Shown here piece after piece: positions 51,199-60,653 of a stretch of DNA of 64,000 nucleotides; positions within the stretch are counted from its first letter, which is position 1, and each line of letters opens with the position of its first letter. Source of the stretch: an uncultured Bacteroidales bacterium (GTDB lineage: Bacteria > Bacteroidota > Bacteroidia > Bacteroidales > ML635J-15); contig CAJOIT010000009.1 in the NCBI GenBank assembly GCA_905234755.1, forward strand, positions 133,906 through 197,905, read 5' to 3'. The notes beneath the pieces are model-generated. The model saw nothing but the letters and a program-made list of their open reading frames with translations, ran no database searches and was not told where the DNA came from. Made by a program: the position numbers and the translations under genes.

Positions 51199-51699
51199 AT
51201 GAAAAAATCGATTTTGTACACAATGATAACTGTCGTACTTGTTGCATTGCTTGGCGCATGCATGTCGTTCTGCTATAGTGGAGACGGACTAAATGGCGAA
51301 GACCTAACATTTTATCAATACCATATCGGAAACGGCTACTCAGGACAATCAACCGACTATAGCATATACGAAAAGGACGGAGTGGTAACGGCAAGCATAA
51401 AGGAATGCAATTTCCTGATGATGAGGGAAGATACAATCCCATGCAAAGAGCATGTCGTAAGCAATGTGCCACGCGAAAAACTTACGGAGGTCGGGAAACT
51501 GCTCGTTGATGCAAAGATACAAAAATGGGAACGCGATTATTACGACCCGGATGTCTTCGATGGCGACAACTGGTCGATGTCGGTTAGATTCGGCGACAAG
51601 AGCTATGATTCCCACGGCTACATGAAATGGCCAAAGGATGCTCCATTTTACGAGATAAACAGCATTATTGGTAAACTTTGCATGTCAAAAGAAGAATAA
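51199..51699 (+). CDS. Lipoprotein of unknown function
   Basis: 166 residues with lipobox LLGAC (Cys21). The mature part has strands DYSIYEKDGVVTASIKE and WSMSVRFGDKSYDSHGY, a pattern seen in small Bacteroidetes lipoproteins, but no named domain. One base separates it from the next gene. Confidence 0.7.
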   Translation: MKKSILYTMITVVLVALLGACMSFCYSGDGLNGEDLTFYQYHIGNGYSGQSTDYSIYEKDGVVTASIKECNFLMMREDTIPCKEHVVSNVPREKLTEVGKLLVDAKIQKWERDYYDPDVFDGDNWSMSVRFGDKSYDSHGYMKWPKDAPFYEINSIIGKLCMSKEE

Positions 51700-51700
51700 C

Positions 51701-52291
51701 ATGAAAAAGATTGTGCTATTTTTTCTCGCTATCCTTGCTACTGCCTTCGTAAATGCGCAAAACAAACTGAATGCAGATGAGCAGTTCTACTCACAGCATT
51801 ATGATGAGATTCTGACTCTTTTCAACGAAGAATGCCCTGTACTTGAATATAGCGACGACAAAAATATGACATTCGAATACGGACTTATCGACCTTGATGG
51901 CGATGGCATAAAGGAGCTATGGATAAAAGATTCTTCTGGCGAAAATGGCGCTTTCTTCTGCCGTGGCAATGACAAACTCGAAATAATTGCCACCACTTGG
52001 TTCAAGTCGTTTGCATCGGTAAACGGAAATGTGCTGTGTGCCTCTGGACCTGCGGGAGCTGGAGCATTCTTCTCGGCATATTATGTTATCGAAAACAGTT
52101 CTATCGCCCATCATGCATTCGACATGCAGATGTACAACCTGGAAACCGACAAAATGTCTCACGAATGCGAATACGACGGCAACGAGGTGACATGGAAATG
52201 GTTCAAGAAATTCAAGTCGCCATTTGAAAAAAAACTTGTCGCACCAGAACACAACGACTGGCAAGCATTCGACAGGCTAAAGAATAATTAG
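51701..52291 (+). CDS. Secreted hypothetical protein
   Basis: 196 residues; signal peptide MKKIVLFFLAILATAFVNAQ. A segment LIDLDGDGIKELWIKD resembles an FG-GAP/EF-hand-like calcium loop as found in secreted small-molecule or polymer binding proteins. ATG 51701 is used; the longer frame overlaps the previous gene. Its end overlaps the convergent BaiN-like gene by 4 bp. Confidence 0.7.
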   Translation: MKKIVLFFLAILATAFVNAQNKLNADEQFYSQHYDEILTLFNEECPVLEYSDDKNMTFEYGLIDLDGDGIKELWIKDSSGENGAFFCRGNDKLEIIATTWFKSFASVNGNVLCASGPAGAGAFFSAYYVIENSSIAHHAFDMQMYNLETDKMSHECEYDGNEVTWKWFKKFKSPFEKKLVAPEHNDWQAFDRLKNN

Positions 52292-53529
52292 TCCTTCCCT
52301 GCCAGCCAACCTGTAGAAAACGCAATCTGCAGATTGTAACCGCCAGTATTGGCATCAACATCAAGGACTTCACCTGCAAAGAACAAACCTTTTACCAATT
52401 TCGATTCCATTGTTTTCTGGTTGATTTCATTAATCGACACGCCACCGCTTGTGACAATGGCCTCGTTAAAATCGCGATGCCCTACAATGTCGAATTCAAA
52501 ATCCTTCATCAGCGAAACAATCCTTCGCCTCTCATCACCAGACAGTTGACTCGCGAACTTTTCGGCATCCAACTTTGCCAAAATGATGAAAACTGGAACC
52601 ATCTGCATAGGCAACCATTCCCGGAACAAAGCCTTCAGCTTCGCCTTGCCATTTGCATCAAGGTCGCGGAGAATACGAGCATCGAGTTTCTTTTCGTCAA
52701 GTGCTGGCTTCAAGTCGATTGACAAGCGCACCTTGCGATTTTCGTGCAAAGCAATCACCGCCCAACGGCTCATGGTAAGAATTACAGGTCCACTCACACC
52801 GAACTCAGTAAATTCAAGTTCGCCAAACTCCTCATGCGACTTTTTCCCATCAATCCACAGCGATGCAGATATATTCTTGAGATTCAAACCTTTAAGTTTT
52901 GGAAAGAATTCGCCTTTGCCAACAAGCGGAACCAAAGCAGGAAGGGTTTCGGAAAGCGAATGACCGCATTCCCGAGCAAAATCGTAACCATCGCCAGTAG
53001 AGCCTGTTAGCGGATATGATTTTCCGCCTGTACAAACAATAACCTTGTCGGCGAACAAGGATTTTTCGCCACTTTCGCTTTTGATTTTCACCCCAGAAAC
53101 AGCACCATTCGCCACAATAATGTCGGTTACAATGGTGGAAAACAGAAATTTCGCTCCTGCCCTACGCGCAGTCGCAAAAAGCGCATCAACCACATCAACC
53201 GCTTTTCCCGATGCCGGGAAATACCGTCCTCCACGCTCAAGCACCACCTCAACACCAGCCTCATCGAGCATTGCAAGAATATCGGACGAAAAGAATGACT
53301 TGAAGGCAGGATACAAAAATCGCGGTTCGGGATAAATGTTGCCCATGAACTCCTTGATGTCATCGGAGTTTGTTATGTTGCAACGACCTTTGCCCGTAAT
53401 CATAAGCTTTCGTGCCACACGAGCATTTTTCTCAACCACAAGCACACGCTTTCCACTTCGACAAGCCGAAATTGCCGCCAAAAGTCCTGATGCTCCAGCA
53501 CCTATTACTATAACATCGCAGTCGGTCAT
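52288..53529 (-). CDS. FAD-dependent oxidoreductase, HI0933/BaiN family
   Basis: 413 residues. FAD-binding VIVIGAGASGLLAAISACRSGKRVLVVEK at the N-terminus, GKGRCNITNS, VIVCTGGKSYPLTGSTGDGY, and the C-terminal GGVSINEINQKTMESKLVKGLFFAGEVLDVDANTGGYNLQIAFSTGWLAG are diagnostic. Members are poorly characterised flavoproteins; gut BaiN acts on bile acid intermediates, but most are of unknown substrate. Family assignment is firm, function is not. Confidence 0.9.
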   Translation of the reverse strand: MTDCDVIVIGAGASGLLAAISACRSGKRVLVVEKNARVARKLMITGKGRCNITNSDDIKEFMGNIYPEPRFLYPAFKSFFSSDILAMLDEAGVEVVLERGGRYFPASGKAVDVVDALFATARRAGAKFLFSTIVTDIIVANGAVSGVKIKSESGEKSLFADKVIVCTGGKSYPLTGSTGDGYDFARECGHSLSETLPALVPLVGKGEFFPKLKGLNLKNISASLWIDGKKSHEEFGELEFTEFGVSGPVILTMSRWAVIALHENRKVRLSIDLKPALDEKKLDARILRDLDANGKAKLKALFREWLPMQMVPVFIILAKLDAEKFASQLSGDERRRIVSLMKDFEFDIVGHRDFNEAIVTSGGVSINEINQKTMESKLVKGLFFAGEVLDVDANTGGYNLQIAFSTGWLAGKD

Positions 53530-53582
53530 TGCAAATGATTTTCAAGGCACAAAGTTACGCATAATTTCAACCTTACAGCAAT

Positions 53583-53612
53583 AAAAAAACATTCGCATCA
53601 CTGCGAATGTTT
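53583..53612 (-). terminator. Terminator of the sigma-factor gene
   Basis: ACATTCGCA-GTGA-TGCGAATGT stem with a T7 tail on the minus strand, 32 bp after the stop codon. Confidence 0.88.
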
Positions 53613-53643
53613 CAAGAAGATATTGAGTGATAGAGTATAAAGA

Positions 53644-54228
53644 CTACCTAGTGAGAATTATTTTCTTCTCATCAACAATTCTACGCAAATTGAGAATCGC
53701 ATAGCGCATACGCCCGAGTGCAGTATTAATGCTAACATTCGTCAAGTCTGCTATTTCCTTGAAGCTCAAACCTCCATAATGCCTAAGCATCACTACTTCC
53801 TTCTGCTCTGGCGGAAGATAATCGAGCAATTTTTTCACATCGGCAAATATCTGGTCCTCCACAATCCTATCCTCCACGGTAGAATCGGAAAGACTGCACG
53901 AATTCAGCACATACTCGTTCTCGTCGCAGGATGTAGTTCCATTATTCTTTTCATTCCTGAAATGGTCAACAATCAGATTATGAGCAATTCTTATCACCCA
54001 TGACAGGAACTTTCCCTCATCTGAATATACTTGCGATTTCAACGACGAAATTACCTTTACAAAGGTATCCTGAAATATATCGTCTGCTAAACTGGAATCC
54101 TTGATGTTCAAAATGATATAAGAATAAACTTTCTCCTTATACCTTTCTATTAGGACTTCGATACACCTTTTATCTCCAGCAACAAACGCATCAATCAGCA
54201 TCTGATCAGTGAACTTGTCGTATGTCAT
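53644..54228 (-). CDS. ECF-type RNA polymerase sigma factor
   Basis: 194 residues. Region 2 (ADDIFQDTFVKVISSL, then SDEGKFLSWVIRIAHNLIVDHFR) and region 4 (LDYLPPEQKEVVMLRHYGGLSFKEIADLTNVSINTALGRMRYAILNLRR) are complete. No anti-sigma gene is adjacent, so control may be transcriptional or by a distant partner. Bacteroidetes SigW-like ECFs often act in envelope or oxidative stress. Confidence 0.92.
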   Translation of the reverse strand: MTYDKFTDQMLIDAFVAGDKRCIEVLIERYKEKVYSYIILNIKDSSLADDIFQDTFVKVISSLKSQVYSDEGKFLSWVIRIAHNLIVDHFRNEKNNGTTSCDENEYVLNSCSLSDSTVEDRIVEDQIFADVKKLLDYLPPEQKEVVMLRHYGGLSFKEIADLTNVSINTALGRMRYAILNLRRIVDEKKIILTR

Positions 54229-54359
54229 ACTATTTTCTCTTTAAAAACCAGAGTAAAAGTGTATCTTATAGGCGTTCTTCCTTTCTTTTTTAATTATTAT
54301 ACTTATCCTAACAAAATGCGAAGATAATAAAAACTTTTTTACGCAAACAAAAAAATCAA

Positions 54360-55124
54360 TTATTTTTTTCGCGCGACATACAAAATCTCCTTCTTATCGA
54401 GCTTGTATTTTTCCACCATTTCCATTGACAGGTGGTCTTTAATGTCAAAATTTTCAACGACAAAGCCCACCGATTCAAGCCTGCGCGGATAGTCGAGACC
54501 GTGCCAGCGCACATGGTCGTACTGACCGAAATGTTTTTCGCGTTCGAGTGGGTCAGTTATCGTGCTGTCCTCGTAGGTTTCGGTAAAATCTGTATTGATT
54601 GGCACCTGCAATATTGCTGTGCCTCCCTTCTTCAGAACTCTAAAAAGTTCCTTCATGGCTGTTATGTCGTTGGGAACATGTTCGAGCACATGGTTGCAAA
54701 TTATGTAGTCGTATGACTCATCTGGCAAAGGTATCTGCATAATGTCGAAATGCAGGTCGGCAATTGGCGAAACCAAATCGGCTGTGGTATAATCAATGTT
54801 CTCCGCCTTCTTGAACGACTTTAGGAACGGCTGTTCGGGAGCAATGTGCAATACCGATTTTTTTGTCTTGAAAAAATCGGAATACTCTGTCCAATACAAC
54901 CACATCAGCCTATGCCTTTCCAACGACAAGCACTTGGGACACAAACGGTTGTCGCCTCCGCTCTTGCCGTATGGCAAAAACTTGCGGAACGACTTTCCAC
55001 AAACAGGACATGTAACATTATGCCCAATGTAGAAAGGACGAACCAACAATGAAAACAATCCCGAGAACCTTATCAGGATAGGACGCGGAATTTTCCTTAC
55101 CAAAAAACTTATAAACTTCTTCAT
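54360..55124 (-). CDS. SAM-dependent methyltransferase with N-terminal zinc ribbon
   Basis: 254 residues. CPVCGKSFRKFLPYG...RLCPKCLSLERHR (four Cys, ~38-75) forms a zinc ribbon. The class I methyltransferase core follows: VLHIAPEQPFLK, DYTTADLVSPIADLHFDIMQIP, YDYIICNHVLEHVPNDITAMKELFRVLKKGGTAILQVP. Seen near glycan-synthesis loci in other genomes. Overlaps the helicase gene by 4 bp (ATGA). Confidence 0.88.
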   Translation of the reverse strand: MKKFISFLVRKIPRPILIRFSGLFSLLVRPFYIGHNVTCPVCGKSFRKFLPYGKSGGDNRLCPKCLSLERHRLMWLYWTEYSDFFKTKKSVLHIAPEQPFLKSFKKAENIDYTTADLVSPIADLHFDIMQIPLPDESYDYIICNHVLEHVPNDITAMKELFRVLKKGGTAILQVPINTDFTETYEDSTITDPLEREKHFGQYDHVRWHGLDYPRRLESVGFVVENFDIKDHLSMEMVEKYKLDKKEILYVARKK

Positions 55125-58100
55125 TCTGTCAAGTTTTTGATTGAAATTTCTTTTATTCCTTTTATTTCGGCAAGCTCGTTTCTAAAATAGTACCACACAT
55201 ATTTAGAAAATTTCTTGCCTTCAAAGCCTTTCATTTTAGATATTAAGTCGGCATAATCGAGCACCTGCTTAGCATACTTATCATCGTGCTTCTCCTCGCC
55301 AAACTTGTAGTCAAGAACGACAACCTCGTCATCAAACACCATAACCCTATCCGGACGCTTCAACTTGTCATCGGTGGCATTTGGGTCAATAATGTTGAAC
55401 TCGTTGTAAACCGTGCATCCTCCGTCAAACCACTGCTTTATGCAAGGATTTTGCAACGATGCAGAAATTTCATCAATCAGCGACGGTGCCATATCCTTGT
55501 CAATTTCGCCACTGTAAAACAAGTGCATCACCGAAGGCTTAACATCTTTTGCCGTAACAATATTCTCGAATATGGAATGGTACTTGGTTCCTTTTACCCT
55601 AGCCGTCCATTCGCCCTGCACCGTATCCAACAAATGATGGACTACACCTACACCACTTTCAGGATTCTCGCAAATCGGGTATCTTTTTAAAATAGAATCT
55701 TTTGCATCTGTAGTTGCTACCTTGCGTTTTTCAGCGCACAGACCGCCTTTCCTGTATGCCTTAATCTTGAAATTTGCATCCATCGGTTCATCAGGAACCC
55801 AACCTTTCAATTCTGGATTTGAGAAATATTCCCACAACATATATGAAACATCTTTCGGTTCCTTTTTCGAAACCGACTCGCTGTTATCGTCTTGCTTCTC
55901 TTTTACCATCTGGTATGCATACACATACAATCCATACTTAGCACGAGTAAACGCAACATACAACAAATTGAACGACTCAATGCGCAACCTGTCAATATTC
56001 GTTTTGTAATCGTCATTAAATTCCGTAAAAGCAAGAATTGACTTATTTGCCACAGGAATTTTCAAGCCCGGCTCATCATTCGGGCTGACAAACAAATAAT
56101 CGACATTACGCGAATCATTCGTTACGAAATCCCAGTCGCAAAACGGAATGAATATATAGTCGGACTCCAATCCTTTCGACTTATGCACCGTCAGAATCTT
56201 TATCGCATCCTGATTTTCGGGCAATGTTATCGTCTCCTCGTAACCTCGTTCGTCCCAATATTCGACAAAAGCCTGCAAGTCGGTTGACTTCAAGGAGAAA
56301 TTATGGACTACATTCCTAAAAGCAATAAGGAAAGGTATGTTCGACTTCCTTCCATTAAGGTTCAACTTATCAACTAGGATGTCCATTACCTCAAATGCCT
56401 GTTTTCCCGAAACGCAGTCGCCATCAACAGCTTGATTCAGCCTACCGATGAGAATTTCCATAACTTCGGATTTCGAACCTTCCGAACTGTCATCAGCACC
56501 AACCGCAAGCTTCAAATCACTAATCGCCTTGCTGATATTCCCATCATAATTACTGCCATTAGCATTGATGCTCTCAAGGTAGTACAAGTATGCCGCCTCT
56601 GCCAGCGAAATCCTGTCGGATGGATTAAGCATACTACGCATATACGAAATTATCAGCCTTACCGCCCTATTGGAAATCAGGAATAACGCTTCGTTTGACA
56701 CCACATCGTAGCAAACATTCTTCTTCCTGCTTTCTGGTGGAATTTCGCAAAAACCTTGGGCAATCAGACTCGCTTCAGGCTTCTTGCGCACCAAAATGGT
56801 AATCTGACTGGGCTTTACTCCATATTCAGACTGCAACCGCTCTATCTCTGCCAGCATCTTTCCAAAAACAAATTTCTTTGATGCTGCTTTTTTCTCAGTA
56901 CCCTCATAAAGGTTGACCTTTATTTCGGACGCGACCTTCTTTATAACACCCTGTTCGACATCGCTAAAAAGTTCGGTGTTACCCTCACCAAAAAAGCTGC
57001 TGTTAAGAGAATATTCCTTTGCAAAAAAATCGTTATTGAATTTGACTATGCCTTCAGCCGTCCTGTAATTATCCTTGAGCGGTACTACTTTGGAATATTC
57101 ATTAAGTTCCTTCTTCTCCTTTAAGTTATTTAGAATACGCCAGTCGCCACCGCGCCACGAATATATCGACTGCTTAATGTCGCCGACAATTATACTGGAA
57201 TTATCCTCATGCGACAACGAATCATCAAGCATTGTCTTGAAAATATTCCACTGCTTGGCGCTGGTATCCTGAAATTCATCAATCATAAAATGATTGAAGT
57301 TGGTTCCGACCTTCTCGAAGATGAAAGGCATCACAGCGACATTTCCGTCCTCATCCCTGAACCTTTCAATTATATTCGACAGGACAGATGGCACTTCGGA
57401 AAGCAGAAACAATCCATCCCTTTCAAGATTCTCACGAAGCATTTCCATCGCAATGTCAAGCATCCTGACCAGATCGATGCTATTATACAAAACTAACGCC
57501 GTACAAAAATCTTCGAACTTATTGGACACTTCAAAGGTTTCAATTATTTCTTCCACCTTGTCAACATTGACCTGTGACGCACCCTTGTTGAACCATTTCT
57601 TTTCAGAAAACTTAGCCTTCTTGTATAATGCATAAATACCGTTTGCAGTCTGATTTCCGACTTTTAGTTTCTGCAACCAATTATAGGCAGTCGCAGACCG
57701 TTTTTCCTCTTTGTCAAGGACTTCCGAAATATTATTGACGCATTTCTTATAATTACCACAAAAAGTATCAATAATACCTTTCTGTTTTTCCTTATATGCA
57801 TCTATATCGAAACCTCTGGGACATGCCTTGTAATCCGCTTCGATTGCCTTTAATATAAAATCAAATATAAGTTGCTTCGGTGACCAGCCCTTGTCGTTTT
57901 CAATGTTCATATCAATAAGCGGAACAAGGCAGTCGTTCAATACCTTATCGGTCTCAGCCCTCAGCATTATATCATCGACAAGCTGGGAAATAACGATTCG
58001 AGTATTTAATTCCAACTCATAATTCTGTTGCAATCCTAGTTCGTAAGTCAGGTTACGGACTATTTTCTGGAAGAAGCTGTCGATTGTAGAAACAGAAAAA

Positions 58101-58456
58101 AACGAATAGTCGTGCAGTATCTTAGAGAAGAAAATCTTTGAACGGCTTATTATTTCATGCCTTAACAATCCTGTCCTTACACGGATATGCTCTATTATAT
58201 CTTCCGTTTCCTTCTTTGTTTTCGCCTCAAGTATTCCTGCATCGACATTAGAAATCTGGAACAGGTCCTTTACAATTCGCGATTTCATCTCCTCGCTAGC
58301 CTTGTTTGTAAAGGTAACTGCAAGAATATCCCTATAACCATTCCCGCTTCCTCCTCCTTGCAAAATCATTGAGATGAACTCGTATGCAATAGTATATGTC
58401 TTGCCCGCTCCAGCTGATGCCGAATAAACCCAAAGTTTTTCAGTTGAGGCTACCAT
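55121..58456 (-). CDS. UvrD/Rep superfamily helicase-nuclease (AddA/RecB-like)
   Basis: 1111 residues. Walker A ASAGAGKT at 13-20, VTFTNKASEEMKSRI (motif Ia), MIDEFQDTSAKQW (motif II), VGDIKQSIYSWRGGD (III), LTVHKSKGLESDYIFIPF (V) and LLYVAFTRAKYGLYVYA (VI). The C-terminal region has KRPDRVMVFDDEVVVLDYKFG, the D-x13-DYK of a RecB-type PD-(D/E)XK nuclease. Likely double-strand break processing before RecA loading. The partner AddB-like nuclease is not adjacent, which is unusual. Confidence 0.92.
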   Translation of the reverse strand: MVASTEKLWVYSASAGAGKTYTIAYEFISMILQGGGSGNGYRDILAVTFTNKASEEMKSRIVKDLFQISNVDAGILEAKTKKETEDIIEHIRVRTGLLRHEIISRSKIFFSKILHDYSFFSVSTIDSFFQKIVRNLTYELGLQQNYELELNTRIVISQLVDDIMLRAETDKVLNDCLVPLIDMNIENDKGWSPKQLIFDFILKAIEADYKACPRGFDIDAYKEKQKGIIDTFCGNYKKCVNNISEVLDKEEKRSATAYNWLQKLKVGNQTANGIYALYKKAKFSEKKWFNKGASQVNVDKVEEIIETFEVSNKFEDFCTALVLYNSIDLVRMLDIAMEMLRENLERDGLFLLSEVPSVLSNIIERFRDEDGNVAVMPFIFEKVGTNFNHFMIDEFQDTSAKQWNIFKTMLDDSLSHEDNSSIIVGDIKQSIYSWRGGDWRILNNLKEKKELNEYSKVVPLKDNYRTAEGIVKFNNDFFAKEYSLNSSFFGEGNTELFSDVEQGVIKKVASEIKVNLYEGTEKKAASKKFVFGKMLAEIERLQSEYGVKPSQITILVRKKPEASLIAQGFCEIPPESRKKNVCYDVVSNEALFLISNRAVRLIISYMRSMLNPSDRISLAEAAYLYYLESINANGSNYDGNISKAISDLKLAVGADDSSEGSKSEVMEILIGRLNQAVDGDCVSGKQAFEVMDILVDKLNLNGRKSNIPFLIAFRNVVHNFSLKSTDLQAFVEYWDERGYEETITLPENQDAIKILTVHKSKGLESDYIFIPFCDWDFVTNDSRNVDYLFVSPNDEPGLKIPVANKSILAFTEFNDDYKTNIDRLRIESFNLLYVAFTRAKYGLYVYAYQMVKEKQDDNSESVSKKEPKDVSYMLWEYFSNPELKGWVPDEPMDANFKIKAYRKGGLCAEKRKVATTDAKDSILKRYPICENPESGVGVVHHLLDTVQGEWTARVKGTKYHSIFENIVTAKDVKPSVMHLFYSGEIDKDMAPSLIDEISASLQNPCIKQWFDGGCTVYNEFNIIDPNATDDKLKRPDRVMVFDDEVVVLDYKFGEEKHDDKYAKQVLDYADLISKMKGFEGKKFSKYVWYYFRNELAEIKGIKEISIKNLTE

Positions 58457-58459
58457 TAA

Positions 58460-58759
58460 CTATCTTAATGTATATTCGACTTTTTTACATTCGATGACAT
58501 TTACGGTAGTATCCCAAACTTTTGGATAACAAATCGCATTTATGTCATAGCTACCGACAGGCTTTCCATCAACAGTCTTTACCATCTGGTCGGGCAAATC
58601 ACCAATTTTTTCATTGTTTATGCGCAATTCCACAGTCGAGCCTGTTTTGTTTATTACAGCAATTGTTCCTGTATGGTTTACCTCGCATGCATTCTTTACT
58701 CTACACGAAATTGCTGTCATTGACACGATTAGTATAACTAACAATGCTATCTTTTTCAT
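58460..58759 (-). CDS. Small lipoprotein
   Basis: 99 residues starting MKKIALLVILIVSMTAISC (lipobox Cys19). The mature part (TIAVINKTGSTVELRINNEKIGDLPD) is a small beta-rich domain. The longer frame to 58864 translates repeat DNA and crosses the -7 box at 58774. Ends 3 bp before the helicase gene. Confidence 0.7.
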   Translation of the reverse strand: MKKIALLVILIVSMTAISCRVKNACEVNHTGTIAVINKTGSTVELRINNEKIGDLPDQMVKTVDGKPVGSYDINAICYPKVWDTTVNVIECKKVEYTLR

Positions 58760-58773
58760 ATAATATTTTTTGC

Positions 58774-58781
58774 CAAAGGTA
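58774..58781 (-). promoter_or_regulatory. -7 box (TACCTTTG) for the lipoprotein gene
   Basis: Minus-strand TACCTTTGGC 15 bp before ATG 58759. Confidence 0.6.
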
Positions 58782-58807
58782 ATTATTTTTTTGATAAGGA
58801 ACAAAAC

Positions 58808-58993
58808 TGGACAAAAAGGCTTGAAGGCGAACAGGCTCAAAGGCTTAAAGCCTTGCAGCCCCAATGTCTTGCAGTCTGGCAGTCAAGATGTCTGTATGTC
58901 GGGCGTCTATACATCAGACTAATAGACTGTTAGCCAGATAGACCGCTAGACCGTCAGACTGATAGACCGTTAGCCTGTTTGGCTGTTAGCCTG
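58808..58993. repeat. Low-complexity AGGCTAACAG / AGACCGTTAGCC repeat tract
   Basis: About 185 bp built of degenerate ~10-11 bp words: AGGCTTGAAGGC, AACAGGCTCAAAGGC, AGACTAATAGACTGTTAGCC, AGACCGCTAGACCGTCAGAC, AGCCTGTTTGGCTGTTAGCC. Related words occur at 27040-27120, 29840-29890 and 30004-30030. The pattern is present in both orientations and is not coding. Confidence 0.7.
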
Positions 58994-59974
58994 TTAGCCC
59001 TTATATCTTCGTCCCTGAAACATTCCATTTTTCTTCATAAACGCATTTACAATGTGTGACACCTCGAAGTTTTTCCGTCCGTTCCAGTCGGGATACAAGA
59101 CCATTTCGCGAGGCGATTCGCTCGTGAGGCGTTCCACAATAATTTCAGGATTAAGTATGTCCAAGAAATTTGCAACTATGCGCACATAATTCTCTAACGA
59201 CAAGTCGGCAAATGCAGATTTGTTTTCATCATACAACTTTTCTAGCCTCGTCCCTTTCAACACCTGCATCTGGTGAAGCTTTAGAGTTGATATTGGCAAC
59301 TGTGAAATTCTTTCGGCGTGAAGATAAAAATCGTCCTCTGTTTCGTAAGGCAGACCCAAGATAAGATGCACGCCCGACATTATTCCATATTTCTGCGCAA
59401 GCATAATTGCATCAACCGCCTGCTCGTAGGTATGACCGCGATTTATAAGCTCGAGCGTTGAATTTTTTGTCGATTCCAGACCGAACTCTATCTCCACATA
59501 CTTTTCCTTGGCATAGTCGGCAAGAAGACGCATAATTTCATCGTCAACACAATCGGGACGAGTGGAAATGACCAATCCAATAACGCCATCTACCGACAAG
59601 GCTTCGTCGTATTTTTGTCTTAATAGCTCTAAACCGCCCCCTAAGCGTAGTCGAAGGGAAGGTTCTGTATGGCTTGCTATATATGTATTCGTATAAGTCT
59701 GGAAATAAGCAAGGTACTTTTGTGCATTGTACTTCGGACTGAAAAAATCTATTCCCTTGCGAAGCTGCTCCGAAATGGAATCGTCCGAATTGCAATAAAA
59801 CGGCGAGAAACTTTTGTTGGTGCAGTAAATGCAACCGTCAGTGCTAATTTTTCCATCGCGGTTGGGACAAGTGAACCCGGCATTCACCGAAATCTTCTGC
59901 ACCCGCTGACCAAAAGTCCTGCGGATGTACGACGAATAGTCGTTCCACTGCAATATGCCATCACTATTTGCCAT
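58994..59974 (-). CDS. TIGR01212-family radical SAM protein (YhcC-like)
   Basis: 326 residues. N-terminal SYIRRTFGQRVQKISVNAGFTCPNRDGK with the atypical C-x11-C-x2-C (TCPNRDGKISTDGCIYC), then FQTYTNTYI, GLVISTRPDCVDDEI, VEIEFGLESTKNSTLELINRGH and GVHLILGLPYETEDDF, all as in the family. The substrate is not known. Overlaps the rhomboid gene by 11 bp. Confidence 0.92.
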   Translation of the reverse strand: MANSDGILQWNDYSSYIRRTFGQRVQKISVNAGFTCPNRDGKISTDGCIYCTNKSFSPFYCNSDDSISEQLRKGIDFFSPKYNAQKYLAYFQTYTNTYIASHTEPSLRLRLGGGLELLRQKYDEALSVDGVIGLVISTRPDCVDDEIMRLLADYAKEKYVEIEFGLESTKNSTLELINRGHTYEQAVDAIMLAQKYGIMSGVHLILGLPYETEDDFYLHAERISQLPISTLKLHQMQVLKGTRLEKLYDENKSAFADLSLENYVRIVANFLDILNPEIIVERLTSESPREMVLYPDWNGRKNFEVSHIVNAFMKKNGMFQGRRYKG

Positions 59975-60653
59975 TGTTTTTCCCGCTGTTATAATGGTAT
60001 TTTATTTCATAATCCGAATCATCGAGCGTTGAATTGTAATCGTAGTCATCGTTGACTTCCTCATCATCCAAACTTTCTGGCTTTTCGGTCTTTATTGGGA
60101 AAATAAAGGCGCAGACCAAACCCGTCACAGCGCCCGCCAGATGTCCTTCCCAGCTAATGCCAGTATTCTGCGGATAAAGTCCCCACACCATACTGCCGTA
60201 CAGGAATACAATTATCAGCGACACAGCCATATTGCGTATGTTTCCGCTCCTTACGCCAACCGTAAAAATGTATGCAGCAAAGGCGTATATCATTCCGCTT
60301 GCGCCAATGTGAACGCCTCCCGATGCGATAAGCCAGGTAATTATGCCCGAAAAGAAATAAGAAATTAGAAAAACATGCAACGCCTTTTCTGGATAGAAAT
60401 AGAACAGCATGGTTCCCAACACAATAAAACTGACGGTATTAGCAAAAATGTGCGATAGGCCGCCGTGAAGGAACGGCATTGTGAGTATTCCAAACCAGTG
60501 CGAAATTTCGCGCGGCATTAGTCCGTATTGCGACAAACTGACATTGAGCAGACCTTCGGCGGCAAACATCAGCCATGCCAATGCCATAAAGAAGGCAGGG
60601 ATTACCGATGCCGAGAAAAGTCGCCTTAATTCTATTTTTCCGTCATTATTCAT
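59964..60653 (-). CDS. Rhomboid-family intramembrane serine protease
   Basis: 229 residues, six hydrophobic segments. LPM-FLHGGLSHIFANTVSFIVLG (HxxxN of TM2), catalytic Ser in GASGMIYAFAAYIF (TM4) and His in SWEGHLAGAVTGLVCAF (TM6) are all present, so it should be active. The C-terminal 50 residues are acidic and cytosolic (DDEEVNDDYDYN). Overlaps the neighbours on both sides (11 bp and 8 bp). Confidence 0.9.
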   Translation of the reverse strand: MNNDGKIELRRLFSASVIPAFFMALAWLMFAAEGLLNVSLSQYGLMPREISHWFGILTMPFLHGGLSHIFANTVSFIVLGTMLFYFYPEKALHVFLISYFFSGIITWLIASGGVHIGASGMIYAFAAYIFTVGVRSGNIRNMAVSLIIVFLYGSMVWGLYPQNTGISWEGHLAGAVTGLVCAFIFPIKTEKPESLDDEEVNDDYDYNSTLDDSDYEIKYHYNSGKNNGK

